Assembly (NCBI RefSeq): GCF_004353925.1 | Contig: NZ_SMOK01000007.1 | Coordinates: 248,001-312,000 of the forward strand | Direction of reading: 5' to 3' | DNA length: 64,000 nt | From: Pseudomonas sp. H9 | GTDB lineage: Bacteria > Pseudomonadota > Gammaproteobacteria > Pseudomonadales > Pseudomonadaceae | Shown: piece by piece, positions 59,201-64,000 of the stretch | Position numbering within the stretch: position 1 is the stretch's first letter | Layout: each line of letters starts with the position of its first letter | Position numbers and translations under genes: made by a program | Notes under the pieces: model-generated | Databases searched by the model: none | The model's input: the letters and a program-made list of their open reading frames with translations, nothing else | Told to the model about the DNA's origin: nothing

Positions 59201-60332
59201 TGCTGTAAGGGCACACCTGATACACCAGGGCCGCGAACTGTTCAGCACTAACCCCATACGCCTCGTTCAGGTAACGGAAAACACCCAGGGCACGCAGCGT
59301 CTCGGCGGTGATGCTCCAGCCACTGGTTTGCCCTTGTGCGCGCAGGATCGAAATCAACAGCCAATCCACCTCGGCGAACGGCAGGGCGAGTGCTTTTTGC
59401 AGGTGAATCATCTGGTACATGCGCACAAGGCTCTGCTGAGTGAGTGCGTCGAAGTGCAGCGTGATACCAACCTCGTCTGTGACATCCTTGACTGTCAGGG
59501 CGCTGCTGCGGCCAGCATTGAGGTAGATGGCACCGTAATGCAGGCCGCCAAGGTTTTTTTCGGCACGGTAGGCACTTGAGCAACGCACGGCGGTGAAACC
59601 GGCCTGGGCGTTGTCATCAATGCCAGACACCGCCAGCAGTTCCAAAACCTGTTCGGTGCTCAGGCCGGTTTGGCGGCAGTAAGTGGCCACATCCTGCAGT
59701 TTCGCAAGCGCAACTTTTGCGTCGATTTTCAGGCCGTACAAGGCCGGCCAGTCATGCTTGGCATCGGCGATGGCGTGGTGATCCAACAACAAGTCTTGCA
59801 AGGCCGGGCTCAGGCCGCTGGCGTTAAGCATGACTTCACGCAGGTCATCATCGCGCAAGCGTGCATCGCAAAAATTGGGGTAGCTGTACTGCGCCTGCTG
59901 CAGGAGTTCGAAGTATGGAAGCTTCCTGTGCTTGAGCACGGCCTTGATTTGTTCCAGGGCAAAGTGGAACGGCAGGTTGGCGTGCTTGCCGACACTGGCC
60001 AGTGTTTCAGGCAGATAGGCGGCGTTGCCCACGTGGCCTTGCGCGTGGTGGGTCAGTGCGCCAATAGCCAGGCTCAGGGCCGATACCGGTTGCTCCAGGC
60101 GTTGCGGGTCGAGCAGCAGTTCGCTGATGTCTGGGCGCCGTTGCGCCAGGAGCCAACGGTCTTTGGCCTCGCTGCTGGTCTCCAGGGCCAGGGCTTCTTG
60201 GTACAGGGTATGCAGGTAGGCGATTGGCCCGCAGTTGGCTTCGGGCGCCTCTGGGCCGCAGGTGTTGGCGAGCTGTTCCGGGAACAGTTTGGCGTAGGTG
60301 TTGGGGGTGACGGTGGGTTCCTGAGTAGTCAT
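53268..60332 (-). CDS. TcA-type insecticidal toxin complex subunit
   Basis: Large Tc toxin A component, 2354 residues from the ATG at 60332 (AGGAG 8 bases upstream). TcA proteins form the pentameric pore that injects the TcB-TcC cocoon cargo into host cells. Visible parts: a VRP1/SpvA-like N-terminal region (about 1-900), a neuraminidase-like/receptor-binding middle (about 1000-1550), then FHGANGLYFRELFLHLP, QRQFEDAEDWYLRYLFNPYRTR (in parts), a coiled-coil pore segment (about 1950-2100) and the C-terminal TcB-binding domain (SNYPGHYLRQLKYVSVTFVL, GAISEWKLEILGG). No TcB or TcC gene is in the window. An AT-rich patch covers about residues 1395-1535. REPINs and a DUF3077 gene flank it. Confidence 0.9.
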   Translation of the reverse strand: MTTQEPTVTPNTYAKLFPEQLANTCGPEAPEANCGPIAYLHTLYQEALALETSSEAKDRWLLAQRRPDISELLLDPQRLEQPVSALSLAIGALTHHAQGHVGNAAYLPETLASVGKHANLPFHFALEQIKAVLKHRKLPYFELLQQAQYSYPNFCDARLRDDDLREVMLNASGLSPALQDLLLDHHAIADAKHDWPALYGLKIDAKVALAKLQDVATYCRQTGLSTEQVLELLAVSGIDDNAQAGFTAVRCSSAYRAEKNLGGLHYGAIYLNAGRSSALTVKDVTDEVGITLHFDALTQQSLVRMYQMIHLQKALALPFAEVDWLLISILRAQGQTSGWSITAETLRALGVFRYLNEAYGVSAEQFAALVYQVCPYSTGEQQPLLDRVLDGPGNDHDTSIETALAVDDQAFDPNDGATGQYTVLPGLANALGSNEQTTRLYLAQTQQALGLKALSLSLPVVSSLYRLSQIHRLLKRSPIEGIAMVALLGKAGTTLQKQLAGKPVVGSLSDPDMLDALVALTNLDRWLNQEKVSPTALLSALTEVADAKLAPDSLLVLAINQLLPAIREATRTHKPITQPEADLEPTQLDKLTAQLLLTAFGKGVKGFTLSQLHIAPLLRWCGFTAQALLDDVLKAATNEQSLKVEEQKLNSRQWFALERHIQLIKLLRLSPAAIQTLCDMPERFDLQGMIELDEASGSIKAANNPTANQTALVANLDLCYQLSRYRAWVEVCRANGQDEADATRYLAAHHDSNETSAVERAITDLTELTGWAKADVSETCPHIERTGEIDNPVARFDTFLAELTPEEAAVVRSRGHKRFILLYTLRFTGKWRYGNTSLQSAIVKLEKFIANNSGVLRVTRKQYTTMHAPAYWLEQQEKIKQADIEEGNTDYQHRGYFPIKFEVLPEDWNRATEWIPCVPATLTDIDYILRTHALCTHTGLACSNLQDLADLEKDSPYIEFQAVSQALLSSSDEALRSIVEQHMHEHWRDALAGYLIAHWAPAHAHTQGIATFDDLSSYCLTDIQVNAEVNTNTLNQAIGSLQHYLFRLFAHLEPGYAANPPTSDAIAHWNTYLAQYATWKQRQEQQNHPENLIHYANRPNKSVAFQELEVELNQGTLDVTLLHTAICNYLAKFERVSNLQVVSGYLEGTDPKQGIYHLIGKTNTTPTEYFWRTLDIGLRDDKQRLSPLAWSEWEKITLSPTGLIPQSYYKEKKDDKVDQTFTCDAVRPVIIHGRRYVFWVERGVTDLPSGDESNKTLPKMRKISVCYAFQQSDGVWSAANELMCLDGHDPQGKWRGDNDNPYLKDEKYHPGLIVVVDEEGERSQDPWLVAMLYDCAQITTGASDKDPKVKILAPEKLNNEYFIEARDLLLIDKQNLTNAHDLASRLLTTYRHVHCVQHTYNGPPLKIEFDSSHKGHEHFHIIEGSPYLNGNILTLKLTMNLKEISKEFGIDIDIDIDSTIFISPSILNPGDKKTEVREFTTISPAESQEFKISLKLSGLGGYQISFKALDEMNSLIDEINYNFKLLLQDKDEPWDILIVRDANQANQAQYLDLTSVANEEPALDTPEYRLNTLFGKNLVARASLGVEHVLAWATQCLDEPKIDPNRPNPKVDFHGANGLYFRELFLHLPALIATRLTEQRQFEDAEDWYLRYLFNPYRTRADEEGRPAPWCTRPLAEAGTLSSVLQKGVDPTSRVFVLSRYYQQAVYLALLENWRLQGDHYYREPTLSNLNHAWLCYQQAIKLLGPLPRKDEASRWQPTQLAKLDADQFRRPLNGRVIELRNLLESRLYNLRHGLTLDGKALPPLTWADESLDAFANTLGGVSLLPQPYARGRAPIPAYRFRQVLPLAKAAAQQLADFGRYYLRLIEEDSSVSESVMLKAHEIKLAEFTTRIQKEAINGLRARKSGMLISREAAKARHTYLSKLIDVGRSPEEEAATALTWLATSQLMGGIVLQQMGAMIDSTVPTIFGFAVGGNRLGAAVEAGGLATEILADISQSIAGELQVQAEYNRRAAEWEFDRSQVEWDIKVLDEEIKETAIELNAATIALAQCEQDRINLQEAYRMLAEDTPFYNWLVARQEQIYGAAYDVVRSLCLGVEEAWRYEIGDYQRESFIDTTAWFDNYKGMLAGESLLTNLQHMENQYMLANERRLTIRKAFSLKAHAGEQWSKVFTKPDQSKNSDQSKPLTHTFSFKAADFDSNYPGHYLRQLKYVSVTFVLKDGQKIDDLSAILTQTASTTLLEADKGAAKVLREGGKFEGVTSLLRNPRQNQQIALSSTVAEDGLGYEPGTWVYELMFHDGRYLPFEGTGAISEWKLEILGGAALEDPSIIKDITFNMVYTAKAGDSAFTQEIRNLS
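55962..55985 (-). repeat. Hexanucleotide repeat (ATCAAT)4 inside the toxin gene
   Basis: Four perfect copies of ATCAAT code for IDIDIDID at about residues 1449-1456 of TcA. Unit loss or gain would keep the frame and change the number of Ile-Asp pairs. Confidence 0.9.
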
Positions 60333-60639
60333 GCGCGTTGCTCCTGATGCCTGGACAGACGTCATACGTGCTCGGTGTTAACCGCTCACGGGGGGAAGGT
60401 CTGAAAGCATTTGAGGGGCGGGCGTATCTCTTCGCAACTGACAAAAATGCTAGGTGCGGGCTAGGAAGTACGGTTTTAACGGGTGGACGAGGGGCTAACA
60501 TTTTGACACACCCTCAGTAGTTGAGTACCGTGCCGCACCGCAGTAGATTCTGCGGCACGGGATTGGCGTCCCTGATTCAGAGATACAGAGCACTAACGCA
60601 CTCAGCGATTGTGTTCGGCATGGCTGCACCTGTTACGGG
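60333..60639. other. Intergenic region upstream of the toxin gene
   Basis: About 300 bases between divergent genes. It contains a perfect 10-base inverted repeat CCGTGCCGCA/TGCGGCACGG (60528-60537 and 60551-60560, 13-base loop) without a T-run, possibly an operator or RNA hairpin. The toxin promoter must lie in the left part; I could not identify it. Confidence 0.5.
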
Positions 60640-60727
60640 CGGAGCCGTGTGTGGGAGCCTTCGGGCTCACCGGGTATCTCTGACCGGCACGCCAACCCGC
60701 ACGGCTCCGTCCACCCATATTGGCGTG
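60640..60727 (+). ncRNA. Candidate structured leader of the DUF3077 gene
   Basis: A 10-base outer stem CGGAGCCGTG/CACGGCTCCG (60640-60649 with 60700-60709) encloses a GAGCC-TTCG-GGCTC hairpin (60655-60668). A second long-range pairing CACGCCAA/TTGGCGTG (60688-60695 with 60720-60727) crosses the outer stem, so it is either an alternative fold or a pseudoknot. The leader ends 45 bases before the DUF3077 start. I could not match it to a known RNA class. Confidence 0.5.
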
Positions 60728-60771
60728 TGGGCGCGGAGCGACATTTAGAGAGAGCCGCAAGGAGTAGCACC

Positions 60772-61086
60772 ATGCTCAAGAAGATCGTTCCAGATCCACC
60801 GTCAGACGCCGTGCAGCCAGCACGGCCCCGCCATACGACTGCCGTAATGCACTTTGGCACATGCCACCAAGCCCACGATCCGATCTGCGCGGTACGCGCC
60901 GGAGTGGATGCGGAAGATGCGCTGGTATGCGCTGTAACCGCATTGAAGGCGGCCTACGAAACCAATGCTCTAGCCCTGGAACAAGCCGAGGAACCGCTGC
61001 GCAGCCTGCTGGCCGCCAGCGAGAACTCGCTGGAGAAGGGCTTGGCGCTGGCCGAGGCTGTGCTTCGGGGAATGGAGCAAGGTTAG
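60772..61086 (+). CDS. DUF3077 family protein
   Basis: A 104-residue cytoplasmic protein starting MLKKIVPDPPSD behind AAGGAGTAGCACC. The segment FGTCHQAHDPICAVRAGVDAEDALV (in parts: DPICAVRAGVDAEDALV) and the helical end (SLEKGLALAEAVLRGMEQG) are typical of DUF3077 proteins, which are common in multiple copies in Pseudomonas and have no known function. A strongly foldable leader precedes it. Confidence 0.85.
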   Translation: MLKKIVPDPPSDAVQPARPRHTTAVMHFGTCHQAHDPICAVRAGVDAEDALVCAVTALKAAYETNALALEQAEEPLRSLLAASENSLEKGLALAEAVLRGMEQG

Positions 61087-61222
61087 TGTTGAGCTGAACG
61101 GGCAGGGGCTGTTGGCAGCCTCTGCACGTTAACGCGGCCTACCTGATATTTTTGCCAGTGGCACGTTGAGCTTTTCCCTTCGTATCGTGGGGCCTGTCGA
61201 TTCATAGCAGGGAGCGCTCCAC

Positions 61223-62686
61223 ATGCAAAACCTGATCTGCAAGCAATCCGCTCCTCTGGCGTTGATGGCGGCTGTCGCGATGAGTGGTTGTTTACCGAAC
61301 TCAGCATCTGAGGTGCAAACAGTCAGTAGTGTTGTGGCAACCTCGATCACTGCGCAGGAGTTGGGTGCGCATACCTTTACTCTTGTTCATCGAGAACGTA
61401 ACCCTCAGGGTTACACGATCGAGAGCGGTAACCTCTCATTGGCCGGTAAAGCGGTTGATGGCTCGCTGGTGGCGGTAAAGGGGGCAGATGGAGCCGTGAC
61501 GGCCGCTATCGATCGGCCTGGCAAACGTGGTTTGCTGTTGATCGATACATCAGGCCAGCGCAGGTTTCTGCCAGAGCCGGCCTATGACTACTTGACGCCT
61601 GACACGGTACCAGGGCCCATTGAGCACGCTGAGCAGCCACCCTCTGCGCCCGGTGTTGTAAGGGAAGTTGATGCGGTGGTGCAGCTTTCCGTTGAGGCGC
61701 TGAGGGTTCTTAACAGTGATCCAGTAGCTTTTGCCTTGGTTCAACTGGAAACAGCCAATCTCAGCTTGCGCAATTCTCAAGTAGCCAGTGTGCGCCTTAA
61801 TCTCGCGGGCACTCGAGTGGGCGTGAACGATTACGCTGTTATCGGTGAAAACTTGAGTGAACTGGATGCCGAATTGGCACCGCTACATCCTGTGTATCAC
61901 CATGACCTGAACGTGGGCTTTTCAGAAAACTCGCCCATGGTCGGTGTTGCTGAAGTCCGTGGTAACACCTCACTGAACAGCATCTACTCCATCAGCGCGT
62001 TTCGTCATGAGGTAGGCCATAACGCAGGAGGGAGCCATTGCAATGAAGACGGCTCAGACAACTATCGGTTTGGTTACAACGATGGCAAGGACATCGCCAC
62101 AGCACTGTGTCACAACGACGTGCCGTACTACTCCAATCCGCACGTCAGCTTGAACGGGAAACCCGTCGGGGATGCCAGAACGGCCGACATGGCCAGGGTC
62201 TGGCGGGAGGAGGCAGGAAGGCTCAGCGGTTACGGCCCGACATTTAATGGCGACCGTCTGATTTTTGGCGGTGTCGGGCAAGCGCAACTGTTAATTTCCG
62301 AGCCCGGTATTCACAAGCCATCTCTGGGCGTTGTTGCACTGAGCGAAGAGGTTGGCCCTACCTCGCTGGTTTATGGCGGGCCGGGAGACACGGTGCTCTC
62401 GATTAAGCTGACAGAAAACCAGAGTGGCAATGAGCAGGTGGTCAAGTTTCGTGCACACCGGCAAGTGCAGGACTGCCCAGACATCACGACTATGAACAGT
62501 TATGTTGTTTGCCACCCGGACTCCGCTGGCCCGATTACGCTGACGCTCTTTCGGATAGCCCAAGACAACCCGTCGTTACCGCTAGGCGTTTATAACGGCG
62601 TGGTGGAACTCAAGGCATTGGATTACACAAACCCTGAATGGTCACGGCCTATTCTCGTGAGTGTGACGGTTTGGAACTTGAATTGA
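61223..62686 (+). CDS. Secreted zinc metalloprotease lipoprotein (metzincin type)
   Basis: The 487-residue precursor has a lipoprotein-type signal peptide with MSGC as the lipobox (Cys23). At about residue 262 it has HEVGHNAGGSH, the HExxHxxGxxH zinc site of metzincins; the usual Met-turn is not obvious. A beta-rich C-terminal domain follows (about 340-487), with two cysteines in QDCPDITT and YVVCHPD that could pair. It would be attached to the membrane facing the periplasm or the outside. Next to the Tc toxin gene it may serve host attack. No inhibitor gene is seen. Confidence 0.75.
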   Translation: MQNLICKQSAPLALMAAVAMSGCLPNSASEVQTVSSVVATSITAQELGAHTFTLVHRERNPQGYTIESGNLSLAGKAVDGSLVAVKGADGAVTAAIDRPGKRGLLLIDTSGQRRFLPEPAYDYLTPDTVPGPIEHAEQPPSAPGVVREVDAVVQLSVEALRVLNSDPVAFALVQLETANLSLRNSQVASVRLNLAGTRVGVNDYAVIGENLSELDAELAPLHPVYHHDLNVGFSENSPMVGVAEVRGNTSLNSIYSISAFRHEVGHNAGGSHCNEDGSDNYRFGYNDGKDIATALCHNDVPYYSNPHVSLNGKPVGDARTADMARVWREEAGRLSGYGPTFNGDRLIFGGVGQAQLLISEPGIHKPSLGVVALSEEVGPTSLVYGGPGDTVLSIKLTENQSGNEQVVKFRAHRQVQDCPDITTMNSYVVCHPDSAGPITLTLFRIAQDNPSLPLGVYNGVVELKALDYTNPEWSRPILVSVTVWNLN

Positions 62687-62705
62687 ACCGTACGCTTTGA
62701 ACCGT

Positions 62706-62736
62706 GCGTGAAAGGCGGGGTTTGCGCCTTTCACGC
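62706..62736. terminator. Bidirectional terminator-like hairpin
   Basis: GCGTGAAAGGCG and CGCCTTTCACGC pair around a 7-base loop between the convergent metalloprotease and cycA genes. No long T-run follows on either strand. Confidence 0.7.
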
Positions 62737-62746
62737 AGCAGGGCTG

Positions 62747-64000
62747 TCAGTGCTCTTTGCCGCTGGTGGCACTATCAAGCATTTGGCGATTGCGCCGCAC
62801 AAATTGATAGGTCACCGCCAACAGCAAGAACCACAGCGGTGTAACGATCAACGCCTGACGGGTGTCGTTTTCCAGACTTAACAGCACCAGGATGAAGGCG
62901 AAGAACAGCAAACACACCACCGCCATGAAACGCCCGCCGGGCATCTTGTAATGTGAGGCCTGGTGCAGGGCTGCACGGTTTTTGCGAAAGCTCAGGTACG
63001 ACAGCAGGATCAGCGTCCAGACGAACATGAACAGCACCGCCGACACCGTGGTCACCAGGGTGAAGGCTTCAATCAAGTCGGGCACCAGATACATCAGCGC
63101 CGCACCCAGCAACAGGCAGCTGCAAGAGAAGTACAGGCCGTTGGCCGGTACCTTGCGGCTCGACAGGTGTTCGAAACTGCGCGGGGCATCGCCTTGCTGG
63201 GCCAGGCCGAACAGCATGCGGCTGGTGGAGAACACGCCGCTGTTGGCCGACGAAGCCGCCGAGGTCAGCACCACGAAGTTGATGATGCTCGCCGCGGCTG
63301 GCAGCCCGGCCAACACGAACAACTCAACGAACGGGCTCTTGCCCGGCACCACATCGCGCCACGGCGTCACCACCATGATGGTGATCAAGGCCAGTACGTA
63401 GAACACGATGATCCGCACCGGAATCGAGTTGATCGCACGCGGCAGGGTGCGCTCGGGGTTCTTCGCCTCAGCGGCGGTGGTGCCCACCAACTCGATACCA
63501 ACGAAAGCGAATACAGCAATCTGGAAGCCGGCGAAGAAGCCCATCAGGCCGTGGGGGAACATGCCGTCGTCGTTCCACAGGTTGGTCAGGCTGGCGGTAC
63601 GCCCGGCGGGCGACTCGAAGCCACTGAGCACCATGTACAGGCCAGTGCCGACCAGCGCGAGGATCGCGACGATCTTGATCATGGCGAACCAGAACTCGAT
63701 CTCGCCGAACATTTTCACGGTGATCAGGTTCAGCGACAGCAGCAGGCCGACACAGGCCAACGCCGGTGCCCACTGCGGTATGTCGGGAAACCAGAACTGC
63801 GAGTACGCAGAAATGGCGATTACGTCGGCGATGCCGGTAATGATCCAGCAGAACCAGTACGTCCAGCCGGTGAAATAGCCCGCCCAGGGGCCGAGCAGGT
63901 CGGCAGAGAAATCGATGAACGACTTGTATTCGAGGTTCGACAGCAGCAGCTCGCCCATCGCCCGCATGACGAAGAACAGCATGAAGCCGATGATCATGTA
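62747..64000 (-). CDS. cycA: D-serine/D-alanine/glycine transporter, N-terminus outside the window
   Basis: An amino acid-polyamine-organocation symporter that takes up D-alanine, D-serine and glycine. The last 417 or so residues are present and start in the family text MIIGFMLFFVMRAMGELLLS; about 55-60 residues lie beyond the window. Long stretches follow what I recall of E. coli CycA, such as FSADLLGPWAGYFTGWTYWF, FFAGFQIAVFAFVGIELVGT and TSAASSANSGVFSTSRMLFG. About nine membrane helices are covered. Confidence 0.93.
   Translation of the reverse strand, partial: YMIIGFMLFFVMRAMGELLLSNLEYKSFIDFSADLLGPWAGYFTGWTYWFCWIITGIADVIAISAYSQFWFPDIPQWAPALACVGLLLSLNLITVKMFGEIEFWFAMIKIVAILALVGTGLYMVLSGFESPAGRTASLTNLWNDDGMFPHGLMGFFAGFQIAVFAFVGIELVGTTAAEAKNPERTLPRAINSIPVRIIVFYVLALITIMVVTPWRDVVPGKSPFVELFVLAGLPAAASIINFVVLTSAASSANSGVFSTSRMLFGLAQQGDAPRSFEHLSSRKVPANGLYFSCSCLLLGAALMYLVPDLIEAFTLVTTVSAVLFMFVWTLILLSYLSFRKNRAALHQASHYKMPGGRFMAVVCLLFFAFILVLLSLENDTRQALIVTPLWFLLLAVTYQFVRRNRQMLDSATSGKEH

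Noticed and set aside
60521..60748. 75-codon frame over the DUF3077 leader
   Set aside because: It spans the inverted repeat and all the helices of the leader, with no RBS and no protein-like composition.

Overview
The window is Pseudomonas chromosome, most likely from the P. putida / P. fluorescens side of the genus. Three things point there: the protein content, a gene order that (from memory, not computed) follows the purA-rnr-rpsF-dnaB-azu-nadE-pncB-bra-urt backbone of P. putida and P. aeruginosa, and a dozen REP/REPIN palindromes of the GCGGGGCAAGCCCGC type between genes. Base composition is GC-rich by eye, apart from one clearly AT-rich island and one AT-rich patch inside the large toxin gene.

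Layout. 1-6 kb: the 3' part of purA, a chemoreceptor, and a ferric-iron ABC permease plus binding protein without an ATPase. 6-16 kb: two identical tRNA-Leu(CAG) genes, rnr-rlmB, the ribosomal protein cluster rpsF-rpsR-(membrane protein)-rplI followed by dnaB, and a YgiQ-type radical SAM protein. 16-24 kb: a fused ATP-grasp/alpha-E protein with a transglutaminase, a LOG-family protein, azurin behind an ANR/FNR-type box, and the NAD-salvage pair pncB-nadE. 24-29 kb: the five-gene braCDEFG branched-chain amino acid transporter behind a near-consensus sigma-54 promoter.

29.1-33.4 kb is accessory. It starts exactly at the end of braG with a long palindrome and carries an AT-rich three-gene operon: a PD-(D/E)XK-like sce7726 protein, an sce7725/beta-family protein and a zinc-ribbon RES-domain protein. 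Next come a GC-richer leader with competing hairpins, two translationally coupled small ORFs, and about 600 bases without a gene that hold two DnaA-box matches. The three-gene operon is the best candidate in the window for an undescribed system, either toxin-antitoxin or anti-phage.

33.5-47.5 kb is mixed housekeeping: an SDR, an AGE-family epimerase, a DesT-like TetR regulator, a small secreted protein made of 15-residue repeats, AsmA, a bacterioferritin-like protein, a lipase, an EamA exporter, an AraC regulator, an AI-2E-family protein, an Hsp70-like protein, CbpA/CbpM and two GNAT acetyltransferases (one MddA-like). 47.5-53 kb holds the urea transporter urtABCDE, transcribed leftward from a sigma-54-type promoter. 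53-62.7 kb is a second accessory stretch: an orphan 2354-residue TcA-type insecticidal toxin subunit, a DUF3077 gene behind a complex foldable leader, and a secreted metzincin-type lipoprotein. The window ends inside cycA. Nitrogen is a recurring theme: both large importers (bra, urt) have sigma-54 promoter matches, and cycA is a further amino acid carrier. Coordinates and motifs were read by eye; no database search was run.
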